From Pseudoalteromonas phenolica (lineage in GTDB: Bacteria > Pseudomonadota > Gammaproteobacteria > Enterobacterales > Alteromonadaceae): a stretch of 64,000 nucleotides of DNA. A model generated the notes under the pieces. The model was not told the origin of the DNA. It did not search any database and worked only from the letters and a program-made list of their open reading frames with translations. This document shows positions 19,105 through 28,565 of the stretch, piece after piece. The translations under genes were made by a program, and so were the position numbers. Every line of letters begins with the position of its first letter. Positions within the stretch are counted from its first letter, which is position 1. The stretch covers positions 959,474 through 1,023,473 of the forward strand of contig NZ_CP013188.1 in assembly GCF_001444405.1 (NCBI RefSeq). Reading direction: 5' to 3'.

Positions 19105-19265
19105 ATGTATTCCTTATTTCTTCCCGTGTGTTCAACAAGATAAACCTTAAAATAACTATTTATTATTCGACTCAAGGCATAGCAAATGATTGTTGAATTG
19201 TTTTGCTTTTAGTTTTAAGTAAGTGGAAGATATTACCAGTTAAGCGATTAATAAATAATTAAAAT

Positions 19266-20138
19266 ATGACAAGTGACGAAAAAAATACGCTAAGTGTTTT
19301 AAAAAAACTCGGTTTATCAGGGAAAATTGTAGGTAATGGAAAAAGTTTAGTCCTCTGTGTTCATGGCTGGCTGGATAATTGCGACAGCTTTAAACCCATG
19401 CTGAATGAGAAAGTGAATACTAAGGACTATACTTGGCTTGCTATAGATTTACCGGGTCATGGTGAATCTAAATGGAAAAGTTCAGATGCACATTATTACT
19501 TCATAGATTACATATATGATTTAGATGTTTTAATTAATGAACTTAATTTTGAGAGAATATTCTTGATTGGCCACTCTATGGGCGCAATGATTTGTAATCT
19601 ATATGCCGCTTGTTTTCCGCTTCGCATTGCGGCATTGGCACTTATAGATGGAATTGGCATTGTAACAACAAAGCCGAGCGAAACAAAAAAACAGTTATTG
19701 AATGCTTTTAGGCAGCGAAACAAACTTATTGAAAGCAAAGAAGCAAAATTCTTTAGTAGTTTTGAGGATGTCATCAATGCAAGGATGAAGGCTTCTGATT
19801 TAGATTATAAAAACGCTGAAATCTTAATGAATAGAAATTCGACTGTTTTTAAATCTGGTGTAAAACTTAAAACCGACCCCAGATTAAAACAGCATTCTGG
19901 CTTTAGGTTTTCTAAAGCTCAAGCTTTGTCTTGTCTAGAAGATATTGAAACACCAACACTATTTATTAAGGCAAAGCAGGGATATCCAATGGTAGATGCT
20001 CAATTTAATTTATTTAGATCATGTTTTATTAATTTAAAAGTCGAAGAATTGTCGGGTGGTCATCATTGTCATATGGAAAATGCAGCGCAAACTTTACAAT
20101 CAATTTCATCTCATTTCGACGCATATAATGAAACTTGA
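19266..20138 (+). CDS. Alpha/beta hydrolase
   Basis: 290 residues. The fold is clear from the oxyanion strand LCVHGWLDNCDSF, the nucleophile elbow LIGHSMGAMIC and the late catalytic His in SGGHHCHMENA. No signal peptide, so it is cytoplasmic. It resembles the serine-hydrolase-like (SERHL/MEST) group; substrate unknown. The ATG has no strong ribosome site. It precedes fadD by 118 bases on the same strand, which might suggest a lipid or ester substrate, but that is only context. Confidence 0.85.
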   Translation: MTSDEKNTLSVLKKLGLSGKIVGNGKSLVLCVHGWLDNCDSFKPMLNEKVNTKDYTWLAIDLPGHGESKWKSSDAHYYFIDYIYDLDVLINELNFERIFLIGHSMGAMICNLYAACFPLRIAALALIDGIGIVTTKPSETKKQLLNAFRQRNKLIESKEAKFFSSFEDVINARMKASDLDYKNAEILMNRNSTVFKSGVKLKTDPRLKQHSGFRFSKAQALSCLEDIETPTLFIKAKQGYPMVDAQFNLFRSCFINLKVEELSGGHHCHMENAAQTLQSISSHFDAYNET

Positions 20139-20256
20139 TTGTACATTATCGAAAAATATGGGAATATCGGTAAATTAGAGTTTTTGCTCAATTGTTAAAG
20201 TGCCTTAGATAGATTAAGGTTAATATTAAAATAAGAACGATAAACGAGGAGTTACT

Positions 20257-21909
20257 GTGGATAAAATTTGGTTAAAGCGTTACCCAAAAGGTATGCCTGA
20301 AACAATTGATCCAGAGCACTACAACTCACTGCTTGAATTATTTGACAAAAGTTTTACAGAGTATGCGTCTTTACCTGCATACAGCAATATGTCAAAAACG
20401 ATGACATATCAACAAGTTGATATTGCAACAAAAGCAGTTGCTAGCTATCTGCAAAATACATTAGGGTTGGGCCGAGGTGATAAAGTTGCGGTAATGATGC
20501 CAAACTTATTACAAACACCGATCAGTATTCTAGGTGTGCTCCGTGCTGGTTGCACTGTGGTTAATGTGAATCCTTTATACACAGCGCGTGAATTAGAGCA
20601 CCAATTAAATGACTCTGAAGCTAAAGCAATCTTCATTCTAGCAAACTTTGCAAATACACTTGAGAGCGTGATTGATAAGACAAACGTAAAGCACATAGTA
20701 CTTACTCAAATTGGCGATATGCTAGGTGGCGTAAAGAAGCATTTAGTCAACTTTGTAGTAAAACGTGTCAAGAAAATGGTCCCGCCTTTTTCATTACCAA
20801 GTGCAATTCCTTTTAATGAAGTTGTGAGCGCTGACCCAGGTGCTTACAAAGCCCCAGATATTCATAGAGATGACTTAGCATTTTTGCAATATACAGGTGG
20901 CACTACTGGTGTATCTAAAGGTGCAATGCTCTCACATGGCAACATGGTTGGTAATTTAGAACAAGTTTCTGGCTGTTTAGATAATGTACTTGATAAAGGT
21001 AAAGAAGTTGTGATTACTGCATTGCCTCTCTATCACATTTTTGCATTAACAGCGAACTGCTTAACATTTATGAAGTATGGTGGTCATAATATTTTGATCA
21101 CAAATCCTCGTGATATGGCCGGTTTTGTTAAAGAGCTAGCTAAGTATCCGTTCACGGCTATTACAGGGGTGAATACTTTATTTAATGGTCTATTGAATAC
21201 ACCTGGATTTTCTGATTTAGACTTTTCTAATTTGAAAATGTCTCTAGGTGGAGGAATGGCAGTACAACGTCCGGTGGCTGAAAAGTGGCAGGCCGTTACT
21301 AAGAGTAAGCTAATGGAAGGTTATGGTCTTACGGAGTGTGCACCACTTGTAACAATTTGTCCTTATGATCTCGACGGATACAATGGGTCTATCGGTCTAC
21401 CTGCACCAAGTACAGAGTTAAAAATTATTCTTGAGAATGGTGACGAAGCGCCTAAAGGTGAAGCTGGTGAACTTTGCGTAAAAGGGCCTCAGGTAATGCA
21501 AGGCTATTACAATCGCCCAGAGGCAACAGCCGAATGTCTAAATGATGGTTGGTTTGCTACGGGTGATATCGCGACTTATGATGATGAAGGATTCTTCTAT
21601 ATTGTAGATCGTAAGAAAGATATGATTCTAGTTTCAGGTTTCAATGTGTTCCCTAACGAAATCGAAGAGATTGTTGCTATGCACGAGGGTGTACTTGAGG
21701 TTGCCGCAATTGGGGTACCGCATGAAGTAAGCGGAGAACAAGTCAAAGTATTTGTTGTTAAAAAAGACCCATCTCTTACAGAAAAAGATATAATAAGTCA
21801 CTGTCGAGATAATTTAACCAATTATAAAGTACCTAAACTAGTAGAATTCCGAGACGAGTTACCGAAAACTAACGTCGGAAAAATTCTTAGACGTGCTTTA
21901 AAAGATTGA
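20257..21909 (+). CDS. fadD: FadD, long-chain fatty acid-CoA ligase
   Basis: A 550-residue adenylate-forming enzyme activating fatty acids to acyl-CoA for beta-oxidation. The AMP-binding signature YTGGTTGVSKGAMLSH, the YGLTECAPLV motif and the FACS-type GWFATGDIATYDDEGFFYI region are present, as is the catalytic Lys near the C-terminus (PKTNVGKILRR). The GTG start at 20257 has a strong GAGGAG ribosome site. A terminator follows directly. Confidence 0.94.
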   Translation: MDKIWLKRYPKGMPETIDPEHYNSLLELFDKSFTEYASLPAYSNMSKTMTYQQVDIATKAVASYLQNTLGLGRGDKVAVMMPNLLQTPISILGVLRAGCTVVNVNPLYTARELEHQLNDSEAKAIFILANFANTLESVIDKTNVKHIVLTQIGDMLGGVKKHLVNFVVKRVKKMVPPFSLPSAIPFNEVVSADPGAYKAPDIHRDDLAFLQYTGGTTGVSKGAMLSHGNMVGNLEQVSGCLDNVLDKGKEVVITALPLYHIFALTANCLTFMKYGGHNILITNPRDMAGFVKELAKYPFTAITGVNTLFNGLLNTPGFSDLDFSNLKMSLGGGMAVQRPVAEKWQAVTKSKLMEGYGLTECAPLVTICPYDLDGYNGSIGLPAPSTELKIILENGDEAPKGEAGELCVKGPQVMQGYYNRPEATAECLNDGWFATGDIATYDDEGFFYIVDRKKDMILVSGFNVFPNEIEEIVAMHEGVLEVAAIGVPHEVSGEQVKVFVVKKDPSLTEKDIISHCRDNLTNYKVPKLVEFRDELPKTNVGKILRRALKD

Positions 21910-21910
21910 T

Positions 21911-21936
21911 AAAAACCGGCGAAAGCCGGTTTTTTT
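21911..21936 (+). terminator. Terminator between fadD and rnd
   Basis: AAAAACCGGC (21911-21920), GAAA tetraloop, GCCGGTTTTT (21925-21934) and further T. It lies immediately after the fadD stop. Confidence 0.92.
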
Positions 21937-21960
21937 ATAACCCAAGACTTAGGAGTGAAA

Positions 21961-23088
21961 GTGCAGTACCAAGTCATTACAGAGCAACAACAACTAGATG
22001 AATTTGTAAGCGCAATTGGTGGCGCAACAGTATTGGCTTTAGATACTGAGTTTATGCGTCGTCGTACTTTATATCCTGAAGTTGCACTAATCCAAGTTTA
22101 TGATGGAGAAAATTTAGCATTAATAGATCCATTAGCAGCTTTAGATTATTCTAATTTTTGGGAAGTTTTGAAATCAGAAGATGTACTAAAAATACTTCAT
22201 TCACCTTCCGAAGATATAGAAGTTTTCAACAATTTTGCAGGCTTTGTACCAACTCCTATGTTCGATACCCAATTCGCGTTGCAATTATTAGGTGAAGGCA
22301 ATTGTGTTGGTTTTGCAAATATGGTGAAACAAATCCTTGAAATAGAGATTGATAAAAGCGAATCACGGACAAATTGGTTACAGCGACCATTGACTACAAA
22401 GCAGTTAGATTATGCAGCGAGTGATGTGTTTTATTTACTGCCATGCTTCAATCATATTTATAAACAAATTTCTGAAAAGGGCTTAACAGAAATTGTGCTT
22501 GAAGAAAGCCAATTGGTCATTGAAAAGCGTTCTTACGAACTACCCGACAAGTTACTCTATCAAGATATAAAAAATGCATGGCAGCTTAAACCTAGAGACT
22601 TAGCAACTTTGCAGCTGCTTGCTCCTTGGAGAAGAAGTAAGGCAAAAGATAAAAATCTCGCTTTAAACTTTGTTTTGAAAGAGCAGAACATGGTCGAGAT
22701 TGCTAAACGTCGACCAACAAACATCTCATCTATGAGAAATATTCCTGGTGTTGAGGCAATGGAAGTTAATCGTTCTGGTAAGGAAATTTTGAAATTAGTA
22801 GAACAAGCTAAATCTGTTGATATTGAGCAGTGTCCTGAAAAATTACTTCGTTTAATTGATTACCCACAATATAAAAAAGCGGCAAAAGACATTTCTTCTA
22901 AAATCAAGCAAGTTGCTTGTAAAACTGAAATACCCGCAGAAGTTTTCGCATCAAAAAAACAAATCAACCAATTAATAAGTTGGAAATGGAAGCATACTGA
23001 CAAAAGCAGAAGTGAGTTACTCAAACCCGATTTATTAAAATCATGGCGTTGGGAGTTTTTAAAAGATGCTCTTGCTGAGTGGCAATAG
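21961..23088 (+). CDS. rnd: Ribonuclease D
   Basis: A 3'-5' exoribonuclease trimming tRNA precursors. The DEDDy active site is visible: LDTEFMRRR (D, E), LHSPSEDIEVF (D) and YAASDVFYL (Tyr and final Asp). A HRDC domain follows (about residues 205-285) and a second HRDC-like helical tail. The GTG at 21961 is preferred over the GTG at 21955, because AGGAG (21951-21955) then has 5-base spacing and the N-terminus becomes MQYQVIT, as in E. coli Rnd (MNYQMIT). Confidence 0.93.
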   Translation: MQYQVITEQQQLDEFVSAIGGATVLALDTEFMRRRTLYPEVALIQVYDGENLALIDPLAALDYSNFWEVLKSEDVLKILHSPSEDIEVFNNFAGFVPTPMFDTQFALQLLGEGNCVGFANMVKQILEIEIDKSESRTNWLQRPLTTKQLDYAASDVFYLLPCFNHIYKQISEKGLTEIVLEESQLVIEKRSYELPDKLLYQDIKNAWQLKPRDLATLQLLAPWRRSKAKDKNLALNFVLKEQNMVEIAKRRPTNISSMRNIPGVEAMEVNRSGKEILKLVEQAKSVDIEQCPEKLLRLIDYPQYKKAAKDISSKIKQVACKTEIPAEVFASKKQINQLISWKWKHTDKSRSELLKPDLLKSWRWEFLKDALAEWQ

Positions 23089-23108
23089 TTATATAAAAAT
23101 TTTGAATT

Positions 23109-23140
23109 AAAAAAGCCTAGGCAATGCCTAGGCTTTTTTA
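23109..23140. terminator. Bidirectional terminator between rnd and minE
   Basis: AAAAGCCTAGG (23111-23121) pairs with CCTAGGCTTTT (23127-23137), with A and T runs on either side. It separates the convergent rnd and minCDE genes. Confidence 0.9.
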
Positions 23141-23404
23141 TTAAGATTTTTCATCATCTGGCAGGGTAACATTGAGTTCTAGTACTGCCAGATCATCCTC
23201 ATTTTGTTCAAATTGGACATTAACTGCATCAGAGTCTACCTTCACGTACTTTCTGATGACATCTAAGATATCTTGTTTTAATTGTGGTAAGTAATCAGGC
23301 GTACCGCGTTTAGATCGCTCATGAGCAACGATAATTTGAAGGCGCTCTTTAGCTAGCGATGCGCTTGATTTCTTTTCTGATCGAAAATAATCGAGTAATG
23401 ACAT
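23141..23404 (-). CDS. minE: MinE, topological specificity factor for division
   Basis: MinE stimulates the MinD ATPase and drives pole-to-pole oscillation so that MinC inhibits FtsZ away from midcell. The start at 23404 gives the canonical MSLLDYFRSEKKSSASLAK and has a GGAGG ribosome site; the upstream in-frame ATG at 23416 lies inside minD and is not needed. The N-terminal MinD-contact helix and the C-terminal topological domain are both present (87 aa). Confidence 0.95.
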   Translation of the reverse strand: MSLLDYFRSEKKSSASLAKERLQIIVAHERSKRGTPDYLPQLKQDILDVIRKYVKVDSDAVNVQFEQNEDDLAVLELNVTLPDDEKS

Positions 23405-23405
23405 T

Positions 23406-24215
23406 CTATCCTCCAAATATGCGTTTGAATAAGCCTTTCTTTTCTACTTGTAAAAACCGGAAATCAACAACTTCGCCAAGTAGACGGTTTATCGCATCAG
23501 CATATGCTTGACCAGCATCTGATTCATTATCAAGGATAACAGGCTGTCCAGAGTTTGACGCATTTAATACAGCGGTTGACTCTGGGATTACACCTAATAA
23601 ATCAATTGCAAGTATTTCTTGTACGTCTTCTACAGACAACATTTCACCCGAATTTACACGCTCTGGGTTGTAACGTGTAAGTAGCAGGTGCTCTTTAACA
23701 GGCTCAAGGCCTTGTTCAGCTCGTCGTGACTTACTTTGTAAAATGCCTAAGATACGGTCTGAATCTCGTACAGATGACACCTCAGGGTTTGTAGTTACAA
23801 TCGCTTCGTCAGCAAAATAAAGTGCCATCATTGCACCTGCTTCGATACCTGCAGGCGAGTCGCAAACAATGTAATCAAATTCTTCTTTCAACTCATTTAA
23901 GACTTTTTCGACACCTTCTTTCGTTAAAGCATCTTTGTCACGTGTTTGAGACGCAGGAAGTATGTAAAGTTTTTCAACTCGTTTATCCTTAATTAGTGCT
24001 TGATTAAGGTTAGCTTCACCGTTAATAACATTTACAAAGTCATAAACAACTCTGCGTTCACACCCCATAATTAAGTCGAGATTTCTAAGGCCAATATCAA
24101 AGTCAATAATGGCTGTTTTGTATCCTTTAAGCGCAAGACCTGTACCAATTGCAGCGCTAGAGGTAGTTTTACCTACACCACCTTTACCTGAAGTTACGAC
24201 AATAATTTTTGCCAT
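23406..24215 (-). CDS. minD: MinD, septum-site determining ATPase
   Basis: A 269-residue ParA/MinD-type ATPase. The deviant Walker A GKGGVGKTTSS holds both lysines. The C-terminal amphipathic membrane-targeting helix is visible (EKKGLFKRIFGG). It recruits MinC and MinE to the membrane. It lies 5 bases after minC and one base before minE. In other bacteria with multiple replicons Min genes may sit on either chromosome, as they appear to here. Confidence 0.97.
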   Translation of the reverse strand: MAKIIVVTSGKGGVGKTTSSAAIGTGLALKGYKTAIIDFDIGLRNLDLIMGCERRVVYDFVNVINGEANLNQALIKDKRVEKLYILPASQTRDKDALTKEGVEKVLNELKEEFDYIVCDSPAGIEAGAMMALYFADEAIVTTNPEVSSVRDSDRILGILQSKSRRAEQGLEPVKEHLLLTRYNPERVNSGEMLSVEDVQEILAIDLLGVIPESTAVLNASNSGQPVILDNESDAGQAYADAINRLLGEVVDFRFLQVEKKGLFKRIFGG

Positions 24216-24220
24216 CTGAA

Positions 24221-24919
24221 TTATCCTTTGACCAAAGCTGTTATTTCTAAAGATTCGTTACGTTGTGTAATTTGTGCTGGCTGCTCCCAGTATTCACCTT
24301 GAAGTGATTCACTTAACCAATAGCTACCATTGATTGAAACTAGCTCAGCTTTTAATTGTTGACAATAAATTGCCGCGTCTTGAGCACCTGAGGCGCCAGC
24401 TATTGCACGTCCTCTTAAAGTACCATAAATATGGATGTTACCATCGGAAATGACTTCAGCACCGTGACTTACCGCACCTAAAACAATTAAATCTCTACCT
24501 TTTGCATAAATTTGTTGCCCAGAACGCACCGTTGTTTGAATGACTTGCGGTGGAAGATAAACCTCTTTTTCTACAACTTCAGTTGAATTGTTGTGCTTAG
24601 GTTTTTGTATATCTTGGCTGTAATTCAGCACAGATAAACCAACTTCTTTTGCAGCAACATTTTGCTGATCTGAGCCATTACAAACACCAACAGGGTTAAG
24701 TTGTAATGCAGACAAGGAATCTTTTAATTCTGTAAAATTAACTTGCTCTTCTTGAACTTGAGCTAGATTTACGACAATTGGTGCGCCTTCAAAGAACTTT
24801 GGGGCTTGAGATATTTTTTCATCCAGCTCTTTGCGTAATTGAGCTAAATCGATAGTAAATAGATGTAATACAGAAAGAGTAAAAAGGTTGCCTTTTAACT
24901 CGAATGTTTGTTCAGACAT
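24221..24919 (-). CDS. minC: MinC, FtsZ-ring inhibitor
   Basis: 232 residues. The N-terminal domain (about 1-105) inhibits FtsZ; the C-terminal domain is a right-handed beta-helix that binds MinD, visible as GQQIYAKGRDLIVLGAVSHG and GNIHIYGTLRGRAIAG. It is the first gene of minCDE. The divergent neighbour ycgL is the same as in E. coli and Vibrio. Confidence 0.96.
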   Translation of the reverse strand: MSEQTFELKGNLFTLSVLHLFTIDLAQLRKELDEKISQAPKFFEGAPIVVNLAQVQEEQVNFTELKDSLSALQLNPVGVCNGSDQQNVAAKEVGLSVLNYSQDIQKPKHNNSTEVVEKEVYLPPQVIQTTVRSGQQIYAKGRDLIVLGAVSHGAEVISDGNIHIYGTLRGRAIAGASGAQDAAIYCQQLKAELVSINGSYWLSESLQGEYWEQPAQITQRNESLEITALVKG

Positions 24920-25086
24920 ATTACGCAGTTCTTATAATTATCCAGTTTATAAAATTAGAAAGAGTCAGCGCAAAGGTAATGATGAATGCAGCTTGAGTGT
25001 ATGCCATTACTCGCTAAACTTTCCAATTATATTTTTAGTCATGTTATAGTGCTGTCAAGATATAAGCAAGAATTTATAGGGTTATA

Positions 25087-25368
25087 ATGCTTACTGCGGT
25101 CTACAAAAGCTCAAAAAGAGCAGATACTTATCTTTTTATAGAAAAACGAGATGATTTTAGCAAAATTCCTGAACCTCTTATGGGTATGTTTGGCACACCA
25201 ATTTACGTCATGATGTTCGATTTAGCTAAGAGAGAACGCTTAGGTGTAGCTGATATCAATCTTGTTCAGTCTGAGTTAACTGAAAAAGGGTTTTATTTAC
25301 AATTACCACCAAAAGAAGACAATCTTTTAGATGAATTAAAAAAACAAAACGGAGTAGATAGTGTCTAA
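25087..25368 (+). CDS. ycgL: YcgL domain protein
   Basis: 93 residues matching E. coli YcgL along its length: VYKSSKRADTYLFIEKRDDF, then PEPLMGMFG and GFYLQLPPKEDNLLDELKK. Function is unknown; the family is restricted to gammaproteobacteria and typically sits next to minC, as here. An extended -10-like element (TGTTATAGT, 25042-25050) lies about 40 bases upstream. It overlaps the following transglycosylase gene by 8 bp. Confidence 0.92.
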   Translation: MLTAVYKSSKRADTYLFIEKRDDFSKIPEPLMGMFGTPIYVMMFDLAKRERLGVADINLVQSELTEKGFYLQLPPKEDNLLDELKKQNGVDSV

Positions 25369-26377
25369 ATTCTTTCTTCCTGTATTAATTGCTTCAAGTC
25401 TTTCGTTTTCAGCATTTGCAAATACACAAGCAAAATTCGATGAGTATGTTTCAAAGTTAAAAGTTGAGGCACTTGAGAAAGGTTATAGTCAAACCTTAAT
25501 TGATGAGGCTTTTGCAACTGTCAAATTCAAAAAGAAAGTCATTAAAGCGGATAAAAACCAGCCCGAAGTGGTTGAAACCTTAGAGACATACCTACCTAAA
25601 CGAGTACCGCAATGGAAAGTTGATAGAGCGAGAAGTCTTTATGCAAAACATAAACCTGTTCTTGAAAAAATAGCGAATGAATATGGTGTACAAGCAAGAT
25701 TCATCGTCGCTCTATGGGGTCTTGAAAGTAATTTTGGTCGTATTCAAGGCGGTCACCCAGTGATCAGCTCAGTGGTGACATTAGCATTTGATGGTAGACG
25801 AGAAGCTCTATATAAGCGTCAACTTTGGGCTGCACTAGATATTTTAAAAGATGGCCATATCAGCTTGGATAAATTCAAAGGATCTTGGGCCGGTGCTATG
25901 GGTCAAACGCAATTTATGCCTACCTCTTTTAATGCGTATGCAGTTGATTACGACGGCGATGGTCGAAAAGATATATGGACGACTGAAGTAGATGCTTTTG
26001 CTTCTATTGCAAATTATTTAAAACAAGCTGGTTGGAATGACAACCTTACTTGGGGACGCCAGATTAAGTTACCTGAAAATTTTGACCACAAATACGTTTT
26101 GAAGCGTGGCACTAAAACACGTAAGCAGTGGTTGGAATATTGGAAGGATTCAGAGCGTTCGTTAGACGCATGGCAAACACTTGGGTTGAGAAGAACAGAT
26201 GGCTCAGATTTGCCTAAAGTAGATATAACAGCAGCATTGGTTATGCCTGATGATATCAATGGGCGCATGTACCTAGCCTATGATAACTACAAAGCTTTAA
26301 TGCATTGGAATCGTTCTTACTATTTTGCAACAAGCGTTGGTTATCTATCAGATAGAATAGGGTACCCGAAAATCTAG
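25361..26377 (+). CDS. MltB-family lytic murein transglycosylase
   Basis: 338 residues with a signal peptide (MSKFFLPVLIASSLSFSAFA) and no lipobox Cys, so it is probably soluble in the periplasm, unlike lipoprotein MltB. The SLT_2 domain has the catalytic Glu in ALWGLESNFGRIQGG and the motifs GAMGQTQFMPTSF and DYDGDGRKDIW. It cleaves peptidoglycan glycan strands. The GTG start at 25361 overlaps the ycgL stop, indicating coupling. Confidence 0.92.
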   Translation: MSKFFLPVLIASSLSFSAFANTQAKFDEYVSKLKVEALEKGYSQTLIDEAFATVKFKKKVIKADKNQPEVVETLETYLPKRVPQWKVDRARSLYAKHKPVLEKIANEYGVQARFIVALWGLESNFGRIQGGHPVISSVVTLAFDGRREALYKRQLWAALDILKDGHISLDKFKGSWAGAMGQTQFMPTSFNAYAVDYDGDGRKDIWTTEVDAFASIANYLKQAGWNDNLTWGRQIKLPENFDHKYVLKRGTKTRKQWLEYWKDSERSLDAWQTLGLRRTDGSDLPKVDITAALVMPDDINGRMYLAYDNYKALMHWNRSYYFATSVGYLSDRIGYPKI

Positions 26378-26391
26378 TACTATTTTGTTAT

Positions 26392-26421
26392 AAAAAAGGC
26401 AGCTTCAATGCTGCCTTTTTT
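26392..26421. terminator. Bidirectional terminator
   Basis: AAAAAAGGCAGC (26392-26403), a 6-base loop and GCTGCCTTTTTT (26410-26421). It stands between the transglycosylase gene and the convergent GbsR-type regulator gene. Confidence 0.92.
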
Positions 26422-26450
26422 GATTGGGCATAATGCCTGCAAGTGTGAAA

Positions 26451-26993
26451 TTATTTCTTAAGAAGCTTATCTTTTAAGTCAATTACTTTACTGACTGAAG
26501 AGCCTAGTTTCATAAGCGTCTGTAATTGCTCAGGTGAGAGTCGTTGTAACTCAGCAGACCATTTAGTGACAGTTTCTAATAAATCATGTATTTGCTGCAT
26601 CTGCTCTTGTGCATAAGCCTCTTCATTAGACTCAGCCGGTTCAATAATTGAATCTCTTAGTAAAGTAAGCGTTGGATCGATTTCTCTTTTTCTTCGTTCT
26701 TCAAAAACTTTATTAGCTAAGTCCCAAATTGATCCATTTGGTGCATAGTATTCTTTTCTATCACCAGGCACATGAATGACTTTAACCAGTTGCCATGATT
26801 GTAGCTCTTTAATACCCATACTGACATTACCACGGCTGACCCGAAGCGCTTCAGCAATCTCATTTGCACTTAAAGGTTGCTCACTAATCACTAACAAGCC
26901 AACCATTTGACCAATAGTTCGGTTAAAACCCCAACGACTGCCCATTTCACCACAGTGCAATACAAAGTTTTCTAGTTTCTGAGATAAAATCAT
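26451..26993 (-). CDS. GbsR/MarR-type transcriptional regulator
   Basis: 180 residues with an N-terminal winged helix: ANEIAEALRVSRGNVSMGIKEL is the recognition segment and VIHVPGDRKEYY the wing. The opening GEMGSRWGFNRTIGQMVGLL is typical of the GbsR family. A C-terminal helical part likely dimerises. No betaine or choline gene lies nearby; the nearest is the Na/Pi transporter on the same strand upstream, 142 bases away and separated by a terminator. Target unknown. Confidence 0.87.
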   Translation of the reverse strand: MILSQKLENFVLHCGEMGSRWGFNRTIGQMVGLLVISEQPLSANEIAEALRVSRGNVSMGIKELQSWQLVKVIHVPGDRKEYYAPNGSIWDLANKVFEERRKREIDPTLTLLRDSIIEPAESNEEAYAQEQMQQIHDLLETVTKWSAELQRLSPEQLQTLMKLGSSVSKVIDLKDKLLKK

Positions 26994-27093
26994 TTTTAAA
27001 GTTTCAGTAAAATTTGAAAGTCAATTTAGACTTAGCAGAATTTAATTGCAAGGAAATTATTGAATAAATATGAAGGAGATCAATAAAAACAAA

Positions 27094-27116
27094 AAAGAGG
27101 AGCAGGGCTCCTCTTT
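27094..27116 (-). terminator. Terminator after the Na/Pi transporter gene
   Basis: AAAGAGGAGC (27094-27103) pairs with GCTCCTCTTT (27107-27116); on the minus strand it is followed by T-rich DNA. It isolates the transporter gene from the regulator gene downstream. Confidence 0.85.
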
Positions 27117-27135
27117 AAAATATTAAGATAATTAA

Positions 27136-28275
27136 TTATCTTACTGCGAACATGATTAGGCCAGGCAGTACGAAGAAAGAACCAAGTACATAACCTAGAG
27201 CTGCAGGTTTATTTTCTGCGCCAATCTTAGCAAGTTTATCAGCAAGCTGTAATGGAATTTCACGTAGAAGTGGCATACCGTAGATAAGTGCTACTGCGAA
27301 TACATTAAACATTACATGAACAAGGGCAATAGTCAGTGCTACTTCTGCTGCAGGGCCAGTGATAGAGGTCGCTGCTAGAAGCGCTGTAATAGTTGTGCCA
27401 ATGTTTGCGCCTAGTGTAAATGGATAGATTTGACGTGTTGTAAATACACCGCTACCTGCTAGAGGGATCATTAGACTAGTAGTAGTCGATGATGACTGAA
27501 CCATTACCGTAACTGCAGCACCTGAAGTGATACCTGCAATTGGACCTCGACCGATTGCACCATGTAGTAAATCTTTTGCCTTTCCTACCAGTGCTTTTTT
27601 CAATAATTTTCCTAAGGTCGTTACTGCAAATAGGATCATTGCAATACCGATAATAACCATAGCAATACCAACTGCTTTACCGTCTAAGAAGCTTACTGCA
27701 TCTTTTACTAAGCCCACAGCTGGTTTTACTAGTGGCTTAATGAAGTTATAGCTTTTAAGCGAAAGGTCTGCATCACCGACAAATAAATGTGCCAAGCTTG
27801 ATGCGAATTTTTCTAATAAACCAAACATGATTTCAAGCGGTAAGAAAATTAGTACAGCAAGTAGATTAAAGAAGTCATGAACTGTTGATGCTGAAAATGC
27901 GCGTTGAAATTCTTCTTTAGAACGAATATGGCCAATAGAAACCAACGTATTAGTGATTGTAGTACCAATATTTGCACCCATTACCATTGGGATTGCAATG
28001 CTGATAGGTAAACCACCTGCAACTAAACCAACAATTACAGATGTTACAGTCGATGAAGACTGAACAAGTGCAGTTGCGAGTGCACCAAGTAATAATGCAA
28101 CAAATGGGTTGGTTGCGAATGAGAAAATTTCTTTAGCGCCAGCACTACCGCCAGATGCTAATTTAAAACCACCACTGACTGTACCAACGGCAACTAATAC
28201 TAAATAAACCAAGAAAGCAATTGCTGCCCAGTTTAAGATTTTATTGAAAAGTGTTTGCTGATTAGAAGCACTCAT
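27136..28275 (-). CDS. Na/Pi cotransporter family protein (NptA-like)
   Basis: A 379-residue inner-membrane protein with about nine hydrophobic segments and the two inverted Na/Pi repeats characteristic of PF02690. Each repeat carries the QSSS motif: ALVQSSSTVTSVIVGLVAGG and MVQSSSTTTSLMIPLAGSG. Each also has GANIGTTIT. It should move inorganic phosphate coupled to sodium, which suits a marine cell. The upstream 277 bases to the divergent sensor kinase gene show no clear operator. Confidence 0.9.
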   Translation of the reverse strand: MSASNQQTLFNKILNWAAIAFLVYLVLVAVGTVSGGFKLASGGSAGAKEIFSFATNPFVALLLGALATALVQSSSTVTSVIVGLVAGGLPISIAIPMVMGANIGTTITNTLVSIGHIRSKEEFQRAFSASTVHDFFNLLAVLIFLPLEIMFGLLEKFASSLAHLFVGDADLSLKSYNFIKPLVKPAVGLVKDAVSFLDGKAVGIAMVIIGIAMILFAVTTLGKLLKKALVGKAKDLLHGAIGRGPIAGITSGAAVTVMVQSSSTTTSLMIPLAGSGVFTTRQIYPFTLGANIGTTITALLAATSITGPAAEVALTIALVHVMFNVFAVALIYGMPLLREIPLQLADKLAKIGAENKPAALGYVLGSFFVLPGLIMFAVR

Positions 28276-28565
28276 AATGTTCTCGTTTTGTTTATGCCTT
28301 ATATGGCATTTTCATGAAGTTTTTGTTTCAGGCGGCATTAGAACAGAGAAATATTACAGAAATATTTCATTTTGGTGGAGTATTAAACAAACGACAGAGT
28401 AGCTTGTAACATAGTAGTCTTAATGCTTATGAAACAGTTAGTTACATATGATGAATTTTACATTTGTTTACAACGTCATTAATGTATTATTTTATACAAT
28501 CCATATTTGATCCATAGTTGGTTCATAAATTGTAAATATTAATAATTCTTAATTTGTTTTCTTTG

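Noticed and set aside
28276..28400. Two CTGT elements on the minus strand upstream of the Na/Pi transporter, considered as a PHO box.
   Set aside because: Spacing is 13 rather than 11 bases and the CAT extension is missing.
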